Part shown: one piece after another, positions 45,647 through 52,584 of the stretch
Layout: every line of letters begins with the position of its first letter
How positions within the stretch are numbered: the stretch's first letter is position 1
The notes under the pieces: generated by a model
The model's input: the letters and a program-made list of their open reading frames with translations, nothing else
What the model was told of the DNA's origin: nothing
Database searches by the model: none
Assembly: GCA_024693285.1 (NCBI GenBank)
Contig: JAILLE010000031.1
Coordinates: 46,309 to 110,308 of the forward strand
Source of the DNA: Bacteroidales bacterium
GTDB taxonomy: Bacteria > Bacteroidota > Bacteroidia > Bacteroidales > UBA932
Direction: 5' to 3'
DNA: 64,000 nucleotides
Program-made: the position numbers and the translations under genes

Positions 45647-46398
45647 AGAAAATGCTCTTTGAAATAATTATTTGTAAGACACGAATTATTTATTAAATTC
45701 GTGTTTGCTATGAAAAAGAACAATTATTCTTTAGTTGATGTACGTTCCGCGGTAAAAAGAAGTAAGTCAATAGCTTCTGTTTTGCGTATTCTTGGTTTAC
45801 GTCCTGTTGGCGGGAATTATAAGACTATTCATCGAATTATTGAGGATAATCAAATTGACATATCGCATTTTACAGGTCAGGGGTGGAATGTGGGATTAAG
45901 ATTTAAACCGAATAAGATCATCTCAGATGACGAAGTGTTTGTCGCTGATTCCAAGTATAATTGTTCCTGGAGAGTTCGTGAGCGGTATAAGAAGAAAACC
46001 GGAATTGTTTACTGCGAACAATGTGGACTTTCTGAGTGGTTAGGGCATCGTATTCCCTTGGAGATTCATCATCTTAACGGTATTAACACAGATAATAGAA
46101 TAGAGAATCTTGTTTTGCTTTGTCCTAATTGTCATGCGCTTACAAATAATTATAGAGGAAGAGCAAAATTGAGTGCGCTTTCCGAAAGGAGAGATGTAGA
46201 ATGTCGTAAATTCAAGGAAACCTTAACGGGCAAAGCCGATGGTAATCTTGAGCCAAGCCTCGTTGAAGAGGAAGGTGCAGAGACTAGACACGACACACCT
46301 AAAGATTGTTGATCCATGGTGAAGGAATAGTCCAGACTACGAACGGACATTTTTGGGTTGGTTTAACCTTGACCGGTGGCAAAAGCCATAGTAGTAAG
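45647..46398 (+). mobile_element. Group I intron with HNH homing endonuclease gene
   Basis: 752-bp intron, AT-rich at its 5' part, ending in the required G (46398) after a U (45646) at the 5' splice site. A perfect 9-bp hairpin, a possible P2, lies at 45679-45687/45696-45704 just before the ORF. The catalytic core is in the last 190 nt: GGTAATCTTGAGCCAAGCC (46241-46259, P4-P5 type), GAAGGTGCAGAGACTA (46271-46286, P6 and P7 5' strand), TAGTCC (46328-46333, P7 3' strand with the bulged A opposite). ACTAC (46336-46340) pairs with GTAGT (46391-46395) to close a P9 domain holding small hairpins. The core closely resembles the cyanobacterial IC3 tRNA-Leu intron. I could not place a convincing P1 guide sequence. 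Confidence 0.9.
45710..46312 (+). CDS. HNH homing endonuclease (intron-encoded)
   Basis: 200-residue protein. An N-terminal helical DNA-binding part (about 8-60, with the recurring SIASVLRILGLRPVGGNYKT and HFTGQGWN motifs) precedes a Cys4-bounded HNH domain: CEQCGL, IHHLNGINTDNRIENL, LLCPNCHALT. This type is usual in phage and intron HNH homing enzymes. ATG 45710 is preferred over GTG 45701, which lies in the 3' arm of a hairpin. Codon use is AT-rich compared with the neighbours. The last roughly 30 codons coincide with the ribozyme core, so the C-terminus (EPSLVEEEGAETRHD) is constrained by RNA structure and is probably not functional protein. Confidence 0.88.
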   Translation: MKKNNYSLVDVRSAVKRSKSIASVLRILGLRPVGGNYKTIHRIIEDNQIDISHFTGQGWNVGLRFKPNKIISDDEVFVADSKYNCSWRVRERYKKKTGIVYCEQCGLSEWLGHRIPLEIHHLNGINTDNRIENLVLLCPNCHALTNNYRGRAKLSALSERRDVECRKFKETLTGKADGNLEPSLVEEEGAETRHDTPKDC

Positions 46399-46453
46399 AA
46401 AATCCCTTGGCCCGAAACGGCTGTGCGGGTTCGAGTCCCGCCCGGGGCACCTT

Positions 46454-46495
46454 AAAAAGAGCTAACTGCTTGATTTTCAGCGGCTAGCTCTTTTT
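46454..46495 (+). terminator. Terminator of tRNA-Leu
   Basis: An 11-bp stem AAAAAGAGCTA (46454-46464) / TAGCTCTTTTT (46485-46495) with T-tract, starting 3 nt after the tRNA 3' end. It probably ends the tRNA transcript and, from the other side, the DUF6527 operon. Confidence 0.75.
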
Positions 46496-46505
46496 GTGCC
46501 TCAAT

Positions 46506-46526
46506 TTTTGGCGACATTTTGGCGAC
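46506..46526 (+). repeat. Short direct repeat next to tRNA-Leu (possible element end)
   Basis: TTTTGGCGAC occurs twice, 46506-46515 and 46517-46526, one base apart. Similar paired TTTTGGCGACA motifs are, from memory, common at ends of Bacteroidales integrated elements near tyrosine integrase genes; no such gene is present here. Confidence 0.35.
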
Positions 46527-46605
46527 TTATGAGCCGCTAGGGTGCCAACTTGATGTTGACTGTGCCAAACATCAGCGCTAAGACGGATTGCCACATCGTA
46601 ATGTC

Positions 46606-47010
46606 CTACTCATTGGAGTCCGTGGAATACTCCAGCCGAAGGTTAACGTATTCCTTACGGCGGAACCACCTAAAACCTTTGCGCCTTTTCTTACGTCTCT
46701 TCCTTTGGCTTCTGTCATTATGCACATCACCATCGACCCATTCAATCTTGCTATTCGTTAGGAAATAATGGGATTGGCACGGTAAGCCGTAGTTGCCAAT
46801 CGACGGGTAAAGCGTTACATTTTCTCCATCATAGAGGAGTTTCCACTTTGTCGGCGACAAGGGTGTGATAACCTTATGACCACAACCGCAGGCACAAGAG
46901 TGGGCGCATATAGCATACTTCATACTAACGTAGAGCACTCCCGGCTCCAATTGATCCGGGAAGTGCTCTATGAAAGTAGGACGCAGACGGTCAATCTTCA
47001 TTCCGCTCAT
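46606..47010 (-). CDS. DUF6527-like protein of the ubiquitin-like operon
   Basis: 134-residue protein with a Cys/His cluster CAHSCACGCGHKV (about 29-41), probably a zinc site, followed by beta-rich PTKWKLLYDG and LPCQSHYFLTNSKIEWV. This matches the small metal-binding DUF6527 family found beside multiubiquitin and ThiF genes. The C-terminus is strongly basic (QRKRRKKRRKGFRWFRRK). ATG 47010 follows the E1 stop by 4 nt; the longer frame to 47103 would overlap that gene. It may be a RING-like or deconjugation partner; its activity is unproven. Confidence 0.65.
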   Translation of the reverse strand: MSGMKIDRLRPTFIEHFPDQLEPGVLYVSMKYAICAHSCACGCGHKVITPLSPTKWKLLYDGENVTLYPSIGNYGLPCQSHYFLTNSKIEWVDGDVHNDRSQRKRRKKRRKGFRWFRRKEYVNLRLEYSTDSNE

Positions 47011-47014
47011 TCGT

Positions 47015-48214
47015 TTACTGCCTAAGGTGGGAAGAATGAATGATTGCATTGTCTGCCACGGCATAAGTGATATTAAGGTCATCGGCCGATGTCGTGTCGC
47101 CATAGAACTCCAGCATTCGTTTCCACTTCAGTATGGAGAAGATGGCCGCGAGAGCATTCAGTTCAGCGACTTGAATATTGCTCCTATAAAGGTCGTTATC
47201 CATCTCCTGCGACCCGAAAGCGTCACGCAAATGGTCGTAGTTCCCAAAGAACCCCGTGGATACACGCACTTGCCCGACTAAACGGTCTTGATTGATATCA
47301 AAGCCAAGACCGGAGTCGATGAAGGGTTTCTCTAGGTCGATGAGATGATTGGATATGACCATCCTTGCAGCAACAGAATCAACTGAGATGAAGACGAAGT
47401 CCATATCGTCCAACACGCCTATGTTATCTGCAGTCACACGCTCGCAATGAGGGATAACACCCTTATGCATGTGGCTGTAGAGATCGTGAAGGTACTGGAC
47501 TTTTCTTGGACGGGCATTCAATTGCTCGATACTCGCCGCACCAGGACAGCGGAAAGAATTATGCGTATCAAAGTAATCGTCATCGAACAGATGAATCTCC
47601 TTAACCGGGCATTTGGCCAAATAGTCCAAAAGGTAAGCGCCCGTGCCACCAAGGCCAACAATGGCCACCTTTTGGTTTTTCAGCCTTTCGCTTATACCCG
47701 TGATATGCGCACGCGATGCGTTGGTATCGCCATACACGAAAGGGCTGTCTTCTTCTTGAAGGATGACAGGCTTGACCATTTTCGCACTTTCCTCGGGATA
47801 TCGGCGTTTAGCAGGAGCAGAGATGATTGCCAGATGCTTCATTACTTTGTCGTAATAGTCAGGATAAGGAATATACCTTCCATCTGGTCCGATTTGCTTG
47901 CAGGACAGAAAGAAGGATGCGCACCTGCCATTCTCAAATTGTTCGCTGTTTGGACCTTGAACAAGGCCCTTAATCAACGAACCGTTCGTGTCGGCAGGAT
48001 GCTCTCCTATCCAGAATGCAGTGTGATCCTCCGGCGGACGAATCGAGGTGCCGGATGTGGCGATTTTCATAACCAGAGTGCCGGACTTGAGTTCCTGCTG
48101 CTGGTTCAGGTATGGGACGCCATCTATGAAAAGATGGCGCCCACCTGCAAGGGAGAAAACCACCCCCTCGTTCCGAAGACGGATCAAGTCCTCGCTAAGA
48201 CACAACTGTTCCAC
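47015..48214 (-). CDS. ThiF/E1-like adenylyltransferase with DUF6791 domain
   Basis: 399-residue protein. The N-terminal part (about 1-150) has the DUF6791 pattern (HLFIDGVPYLN, DHTAFWIGEHP, YYDKVMKHLAIISAP). The C-terminal part (about 175-390) is an E1/ThiF/MoeB Rossmann domain: VAIVGLGGTGAYLLDYLAK, IHLFDDDYFDTHNSFR and FVFISVDS. E1-like enzymes adenylate the C-terminus of a ubiquitin-like protein. I see no obvious catalytic Cys in the usual crossover position, and no CxxC zinc pair. It overlaps the multiubiquitin gene by 20 bp, showing tight co-expression. Confidence 0.8.
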   Translation of the reverse strand: MEQLCLSEDLIRLRNEGVVFSLAGGRHLFIDGVPYLNQQQELKSGTLVMKIATSGTSIRPPEDHTAFWIGEHPADTNGSLIKGLVQGPNSEQFENGRCASFFLSCKQIGPDGRYIPYPDYYDKVMKHLAIISAPAKRRYPEESAKMVKPVILQEEDSPFVYGDTNASRAHITGISERLKNQKVAIVGLGGTGAYLLDYLAKCPVKEIHLFDDDYFDTHNSFRCPGAASIEQLNARPRKVQYLHDLYSHMHKGVIPHCERVTADNIGVLDDMDFVFISVDSVAARMVISNHLIDLEKPFIDSGLGFDINQDRLVGQVRVSTGFFGNYDHLRDAFGSQEMDNDLYRSNIQVAELNALAAIFSILKWKRMLEFYGDTTSADDLNITYAVADNAIIHSSHLRQ

Positions 48215-48707
48215 TGACTGAGAAGCTCATCATGTTCTGGACTTGCACGTTGTCACCGGGGAGCAGGTCACCAGAAGGGTTAGCTGCTGGACCGTTTGTA
48301 TAGCTCACCGTGTAGTGGCTGTTCGGACCAGGAGTGAAGCCTGCTAAAGCGACAACTTCGTCATAAGAGATCACGGGCCTTGTGTAGGGCTTGGGGGAAG
48401 TGTTGACGAGAATCACAATCTCCTCTACCTTCTTCCGGGTGACAAACTTTTCGACACCGGGACGGGAAAGGTTGATGGGCTTATCGTCAGCAATCAGCTC
48501 TTCCTGATGTCCAGGATGGACAAGGATGAGCGCGAACTCCGCCGGCACGTGAGCGATCTGTTTGATCTGCGCGCCGGTAAGGAGCATATGCTCCGTCCGA
48601 TACTTAGTACCGTCGACGAAGAAATCATAGTGTTTGTTGGGATACGGAGGCTTATTCCCTCCTTCCGGTTTTTGAGGTGCCGGAGAACCATTGTCAAAAG
48701 GTAACAT
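48195..48707 (-). CDS. Multiubiquitin domain protein (two Ub-like domains)
   Basis: 170-residue protein with a Pro/Gly-rich N-tail and two beta-grasp ubiquitin-like domains. Domain 1 is about 26-95 (YDFFVDGTKYRTEHMLLTGAQIKQIA); domain 2 is about 95-170 (ILVNTSPKPYTRPVISYDEVVALA ends one half, DNVQVQNMMSFSVSGTVVS the other). This matches the family annotated as multiubiquitin. It ends TVVS with no diglycine, so processing or conjugation through a canonical GG cannot be assumed. It is encoded directly upstream of an E1-like enzyme, its presumed partner. Confidence 0.78.
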   Translation of the reverse strand: MLPFDNGSPAPQKPEGGNKPPYPNKHYDFFVDGTKYRTEHMLLTGAQIKQIAHVPAEFALILVHPGHQEELIADDKPINLSRPGVEKFVTRKKVEEIVILVNTSPKPYTRPVISYDEVVALAGFTPGPNSHYTVSYTNGPAANPSGDLLPGDNVQVQNMMSFSVSGTVVS

Positions 48708-48855
48708 AATAAATAAACCTTTAGTGTTAGCCTCCAGCTCTCTGAATATCCTGGGAGGGATGCGGATATCAGACTAGAAATTTGGAAAAACAGGTAAGAA
48801 TCCCTATTTTTGAAAACTTATTTTAGTAATGGGCCTAGTCAGTCCCTTTATTAAC

Positions 48856-48887
48856 ACCCCGGATGCGGCGGCAAGCGTTTCCGGGGT
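48856..48887. terminator. Hairpin between the TA-like set and the ubiquitin operon
   Basis: An 8-bp stem ACCCCGGA (48856-48863) / TCCGGGGT (48880-48887) just beyond the stop of the SecB-like gene. Only a weak T-rich tail follows on the minus strand, so it may attenuate rather than end transcription. The rest of 48708-48892 shows no gene. Confidence 0.4.
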
Positions 48888-48892
48888 TTCGA

Positions 48893-49348
48893 TTATTGTG
48901 CAGCAGCCTCGTTTCGCTTCGCAGCCTTCACCAAGTCCTGAATATCAATCAAGGGAAGAGGCCTGAGTTCCAGCAGAGTGCCAGCAAAACGTGCGTACAT
49001 AACCCCTCGGAGGGTTCCGTATGCGGGATTCAGCATATTCAGCATAAGGTGATCCCGGATGGTGAGTTTAGTGTTAGACTCCTTGGTCACGAACTCGTCG
49101 ATATTGTCCACGGTATAGGTCAACATAACCGAGCAAGACGCAACTTCGATGTTAGTCTCGGTATTGATGGCCGCCGAGCGTACCTCAACAGCAATTCGGG
49201 ATTCGTCTTGAAGTATAGGCCGAAAGCCAATCATCCAGTCTATATTTTCAATATCTTGTTCTCGGAGATCCGGGCGAATACTGAAACCAGTTTCCTTGAT
49301 CCCGATTAAGGAAAGACGCAACGGAGTATTATTCTCTACGCTAGGCAT
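48893..49348 (-). CDS. SecB-like protein, possible chaperone of a toxin-antitoxin set
   Basis: 151-residue soluble protein, predicted mainly beta with a C-terminal helix. The C-terminal half (about 90-140: LNPAYGTLRGVMYARFAG, then LELRPLPLIDIQDLVKAA) resembles the SecB-type fold, in which an RG...(L)PLID segment ends the sheet. SecB-like chaperones are the third gene of TAC modules. It overlaps the XRE gene by 13 bp, which supports joint function. The family assignment rests on pattern only and needs a profile search. Confidence 0.4.
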   Translation of the reverse strand: MPSVENNTPLRLSLIGIKETGFSIRPDLREQDIENIDWMIGFRPILQDESRIAVEVRSAAINTETNIEVASCSVMLTYTVDNIDEFVTKESNTKLTIRDHLMLNMLNPAYGTLRGVMYARFAGTLLELRPLPLIDIQDLVKAAKRNEAAAQ

Positions 49349-49749
49349 TTTTCTACTCTTTTTTCGTTAGGAATGTAGTCACTCACCGAAACAAAGCTAC
49401 CTAAAAAGGTCCCAAAGTTACCGGTCTTTGTGTTCGGTCTAGAAATCTGCAATACTTTGATGCAGCGAAAGCTGGGCATTTCGCCCCTTCGGATGAGGAA
49501 ATCTGTGTCGAGATAATAACCGATATCGGACAGTGTGTCAATGGTGAAATTATGGTTCCCGGAGAGCCATTTCGAAACCTCAGAGGGCTGCTTCCCCATT
49601 TTACCTGCGAACTCCTGCTGGGAAATACCCCGGATGTCCAGGTAATCATGGAGCATCTTGGCAACCAGCATCCGGGTCTCGATCCTGCGGACGACGACCG
49701 GCGGCGTGGATGTCATGATGTCTTTGGCCAATGCGTTGTTTCTTCTCAT
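49336..49749 (-). CDS. XRE-family antitoxin-like regulator
   Basis: 137-residue DNA-binding protein. Residues about 30-85 form a lambda-repressor-type helix-turn-helix: DYLDIRGISQQEFAGKMG, then SEVSKWLSGNHNFTIDTLS. The C-terminal part is short and unassigned. It lies 11 nt downstream of a possible toxin gene and overlaps the SecB-like gene, the order toxin, antitoxin, chaperone known for TAC modules. An inverted repeat over the promoter upstream of the first gene is a likely operator. Confidence 0.72.
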   Translation of the reverse strand: MRRNNALAKDIMTSTPPVVVRRIETRMLVAKMLHDYLDIRGISQQEFAGKMGKQPSEVSKWLSGNHNFTIDTLSDIGYYLDTDFLIRRGEMPSFRCIKVLQISRPNTKTGNFGTFLGSFVSVSDYIPNEKRVEKCLA

Positions 49750-49760
49750 AATACTTGATG

Positions 49761-50261
49761 TTATTGGTTGTCTAATTCTATTATTTCATTACCAGAAAGG
49801 CTTCCGTCCTCTTCTAATATGAGGTCTTTTTCTCGAATGGCCTTCGTCATTGCATCGGAAACAGCCCTTATCATAAAATTCTCCGACAACAATTTCGGGT
49901 CTTCCTCGTATGCCCGTATCAACTTGGACTTTGGTCCACCACCGCCCAAGACCAATAAAATGTTGCCAAAACGTATACAATACAATCTTAGCTTCCCCTT
50001 CAGATCCGTTATTGCACAAACACCATCACCTGGCTTACCTTCATTCAGTTTGAAATAGTTGTCCGTAAAACCTGTCCATGTGGACATCGTGTTGAGTTTA
50101 TGAGCAATCTCTCCAAGTTCCGCACGATAATCACCTTCGTTCTCCTCCAAGAATAAATCATAGAGTGTCTGGTCTGCGCCATCAACCGCGACCGAGTATA
50201 TATGACCCGCACCACAGTTAAACTCGTCCAACTCTATCAATTCAATCTTGATCATCTTCAA
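49761..50261 (-). CDS. Possible RelE/HigB-like toxin
   Basis: 166-residue soluble protein. The middle (about 60-115) contains STWTGFTDNYFKLNE and LRLYCIRFGNILLVLGGGGPK, recalling the strand-turn core of Gp49/HigB-like toxins (K-x-LRLY..., then a GGxK loop). N- and C-terminal acidic extensions are longer than in classical RelE. It is the first gene of the three-gene set with its own strong promoter. A toxin role is inferred mainly from order. Confidence 0.45.
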   Translation of the reverse strand: MKMIKIELIELDEFNCGAGHIYSVAVDGADQTLYDLFLEENEGDYRAELGEIAHKLNTMSTWTGFTDNYFKLNEGKPGDGVCAITDLKGKLRLYCIRFGNILLVLGGGGPKSKLIRAYEEDPKLLSENFMIRAVSDAMTKAIREKDLILEEDGSLSGNEIIELDNQ

Positions 50262-50272
50262 AACTAAATATT

Positions 50273-50309
50273 CATATGCAAAGATATGTATATTTCTTGA
50301 TAAAGCAAA
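50273..50309 (-). promoter_or_regulatory. Promoter and operator of the toxin-antitoxin-like set
   Basis: On the minus strand TTTG (50309-50306), exactly 19 nt, then TATCTTTG (50286-50279): a perfect TTTG-N19-TAnnTTTG promoter, 17 nt before the ATG at 50261. The inverted repeat CATAT (50273-50277) / ATATG (50284-50288) overlaps the -7 box and would suit autorepression by the XRE protein. Confidence 0.7.
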
Positions 50310-50472
50310 AAAATCTATAGTTAAAAGTGAAGTTCAATATATAAAAAGGGTTTTGGTATGAAACCATGACGAAACTACTTTCACCTCTTCATGCGGATGA
50401 TTCGACCTGGTGCCGACTTAGTGCATTTGGAAAAGCGTCCTTTTTGACCCCTAAAAAACTTGGAAAAGCGCG

Positions 50473-50847
50473 TTAAGCTCCCTGGATGCTCGCAGGTTGT
50501 GGGTCAAGAAAAGAAATGCCATCCTTTAGAAACCGCCTGAACTTTTCCACTTCAGACATCTGCTCGTCAGTTCTGAAGGATTGGAATAGAATACTGCGGA
50601 GTTCACTATCTCCTTTCGCTCCCAGCAGCTCAATCTCCAACTCATCGATAATATACAGATCCCCATAAAGATACAGTCCCGTCTTCTCATCATGGAACCG
50701 GCGGCAGGTATCGCTTCTATAGAATACGTCCAAGGCTTGAGCAAGTGAAATACGGAAAAGCTCGGACATCTTTGCGACGATGCAACCGATTCTATTGTGC
50801 AGAATGATTCTGCGAACCAGGAGATGCTCTTCTGCCGTCATGGTCAT
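50473..50847 (-). CDS. DUF3791-like small protein
   Basis: 124-residue protein with the helical pattern of DUF3791: IGCIVAKMSELFRISLAQALDVFYRSDTC, broken here as a short N-terminal region, then LYLYGDLYIIDELEIEL. DUF3791 genes often pair with DUF3990 genes in toxin-like sets; no DUF3990 gene is present. The stop-start gap to the upstream 107-residue gene is 6 nt, so the two are probably one transcript. Confidence 0.5.
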   Translation of the reverse strand: MTMTAEEHLLVRRIILHNRIGCIVAKMSELFRISLAQALDVFYRSDTCRRFHDEKTGLYLYGDLYIIDELEIELLGAKGDSELRSILFQSFRTDEQMSEVEKFRRFLKDGISFLDPQPASIQGA

Positions 50848-50853
50848 GGAAAA

Positions 50854-51177
50854 TCAGATAGCTTTATCGGGTTCTAAAAACAAAACCTGCTTACCCTTTT
50901 TTCTTGCGTATTCAATCTCGGAACGGGTGCTTGAGCCAATGTAGCCATTTACGTTGATTACGTAGATTCCGTCAGCCATATCAATCTTGCGTTTGTGCAT
51001 CTCGTCTAGCATCTCCTTGGTGCCTTCGGTCCAGACTTCGTTATCTCCGGAATGCCCAAATAGACCTACACTGATTACTATATTGCCTTCGAGGGTGAGA
51101 CGTTTCTGCGCTTCCAGGAACTGTTCCTTAAAGCGCGTGCTTCCGCATAGGGTTATCACGGGAAATCTTCCAACCAT
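50854..51177 (-). CDS. Nucleoside 2-deoxyribosyltransferase-like protein (DUF4406 type)
   Basis: 107-residue protein starting with VITLCGSTRFKEQFLEA, then MADGIYVINVNGYIGSSTRSEIEYARKKGK, the pattern of the nucleoside 2-deoxyribosyltransferase/DUF4406 superfamily, where the GSxRF loop and the conserved Glu (SEIEYA) form the active site. Phage and defence-island copies are common. It would act on deoxynucleosides or nucleotide-like second messengers; the exact substrate is unknown. Confidence 0.65.
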   Translation of the reverse strand: MVGRFPVITLCGSTRFKEQFLEAQKRLTLEGNIVISVGLFGHSGDNEVWTEGTKEMLDEMHKRKIDMADGIYVINVNGYIGSSTRSEIEYARKKGKQVLFLEPDKAI

Positions 51178-51186
51178 CTGAATAAA

Positions 51187-51822
51187 CTATTTGATCAGTT
51201 CAACTTTCCAGCCCAAATTTAGAGCCGTGGAAATCTGTTCAAGATAATCTTTCTTCATCCGATTGTTGGAATGAGTGATAACGAAAAGACCGGGAGCTAC
51301 CTCTACCTGCGTATCGCCGTATTTGTTGTCCTTTGTCGTAGAAACAAGTGGGACCTTACAACAGATGATTCCAAGTTCCCGTACTTTGAAAGGGTCCGCC
51401 TCTTTGATGGCAGTTACAAGAGTTGCAGCAGCCGTCGATTCCAGTAAGACAGAATGGTCTGGACGGGTAATCTTGATTACTGATCTTGGGGCACGCTTGA
51501 TATTCTTGCCGCCTTTACGGGTGCCGTGTTCCGCCTGGGGGTCTGGTGTAAGTTCGATGAAATCTTCACGATTATAGATGCCTGGTTCTCGCGATAGACG
51601 AATGCGAATAGGCGCACCTGGCACATAATCGACGACCAGCGTCAGATCACGTTTAATCTGCCGCATCGTCGGCTCGATTTGGTCCTTCACGACAGGAAGA
51701 ATCTCTTTTTTTATGATTTCTTCTTCCAGTTTGTCGGTCTGCTTATAGACCTCTGCACCCAACTCAATACCCAGTTCCTGGGCGTTGGCAATCATAGAGT
51801 AGAGTTTTGACAGTTTGGACAT
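51187..51822 (-). CDS. Hypothetical protein
   Basis: 211 residues from ATG 51822 (a longer frame begins at 51861). The N-terminal third is helical and charged (QTDKLEEEIIKKEILPVV); the rest is beta-rich with a Lys-rich turn (GTRKGGKNIKRAP). I do not recognise it. A TAACTTTA -7-like box would lie just upstream of 51861, which favours the internal start. It is followed 9 nt later by the deoxyribosyltransferase-like gene. Confidence 0.5.
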   Translation of the reverse strand: MSKLSKLYSMIANAQELGIELGAEVYKQTDKLEEEIIKKEILPVVKDQIEPTMRQIKRDLTLVVDYVPGAPIRIRLSREPGIYNREDFIELTPDPQAEHGTRKGGKNIKRAPRSVIKITRPDHSVLLESTAAATLVTAIKEADPFKVRELGIICCKVPLVSTTKDNKYGDTQVEVAPGLFVITHSNNRMKKDYLEQISTALNLGWKVELIK

Positions 51823-51910
51823 CGCTCGGCAATTATATGTTTGTGTTTCTATTCTGGTCATGTAAAGTTACGCTTTTTTATCGGTTGAAACTCAATTAAA
51901 TGGATAAAAT

Positions 51911-52582
51911 ATGATTTACGGGTACATCAGAGTAAGCAGCGACAAGCAAACTGTTGAGAACCAGAGGTTTGAAATCAATAACTTCTGCGCCAAACAATCT
52001 ATGACCATCGACGGATGGATAGAAGAAACCATCAGCGGCACAAAGAACTACAACAAGCGGCAACTTGGGAAACTCTTGAAGCGCGTCCAGAAGGATGACC
52101 TCATCATTTGCGCTGAACTATCACGCCTGGGAAGAAACCTCTTCATGATTATGGAGATCCTTAACATCTGCATGACAAAGGAATGCCGTGTCTGGACCAT
52201 CAAGGATAATTACCGGCTGGGCGAGGATATCCAGAGCAAGGTCCTGGCCTTCGCCTTCGGTCTGTCTGCTGAGATTGAGCGAAATCTTATCAGCCAGCGA
52301 ACGAAGGAAGCGTTGGCCAGGAAAAAGGCAGAGGGGGTCATCCTAGGCCGCCCAAAAGGGAGGAAGAATGCACCTGATCGGTACAAGCTATCTGGAAAAG
52401 AAACGCTGATTTCCGAACTCTTGAAACAAGGCGTATCCAAACGTAAAATCGCAAAGCTCTGCAAGGTGGACAGGAATACCCTCGCCCGCTATATGAAATA
52501 TAACATGGCTGAATTAGACGGAGCGTTTTCGTTCAGCAGCAAGGCTCTCCCTGTGACTTCTCCGGAGGTGACAGTTGGGTAA
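51911..52582 (+). CDS. Serine recombinase (DNA invertase) of the specificity switch
   Basis: 223-residue Hin/Gin-type invertase. The N-terminal catalytic domain has YIRVSSDKQ with the nucleophile Ser (Ser9), the CAELSRLGRN arginine motif, the long E helix (LSAEIERNLISQRTKEAL) and a C-terminal helix-turn-helix (VSKRKIAKLCKVDRNTLARY, 167-186). The last 21 codons run through the left inverted repeat in another frame, and the stop TAA (52580-52582) lies in that repeat. Because the other repeat copy also supplies a TAA in this frame, the gene stays intact whichever way the segment points. It very likely flips the adjacent segment. Confidence 0.88.
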   Translation: MIYGYIRVSSDKQTVENQRFEINNFCAKQSMTIDGWIEETISGTKNYNKRQLGKLLKRVQKDDLIICAELSRLGRNLFMIMEILNICMTKECRVWTIKDNYRLGEDIQSKVLAFAFGLSAEIERNLISQRTKEALARKKAEGVILGRPKGRKNAPDRYKLSGKETLISELLKQGVSKRKIAKLCKVDRNTLARYMKYNMAELDGAFSFSSKALPVTSPEVTVG

Positions 52583-52583
52583 T
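52521..52583 (+). repeat. Left inverted repeat of the invertible segment
   Basis: 63 bp matching the reverse complement of 54232-54294 with only two mismatches (52546 and 52575). It contains the palindrome CTCCGGAG, a plausible crossover centre. It is much better conserved than the homologous DNA that follows. Confidence 0.92.
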
Positions 52584-52584
52584 T

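Larger units (their letters stand above)
45613..46451 (+). tRNA. tRNA-Leu(UAA), interrupted by a group I intron
   Basis: Exon 1 is 45613-45646 and exon 2 is 46399-46449, followed by an encoded CC (46450-46451) without the final A. The joined exons give a complete class II tRNA: a 7-bp acceptor stem (GCCCTGG with CCGGGGC at 46442-46448, one T-G wobble), a D arm, anticodon stem AGGGA/TCCCT around loop CTTAAAA with anticodon TAA, a long variable arm, a T arm GCGGG-TTCGAGT-CCCGC and discriminator A. The interruption falls between anticodon bases U34 and A35, as in the cyanobacterial tRNA-Leu(UAA) introns. Confidence 0.93.

Noticed and set aside
45647..46398. Group II intron or simple insertion in the tRNA
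   Set aside because: No reverse transcriptase, no GUGYG start or domain V-like hairpin; the end in G and the P7 core fit group I.
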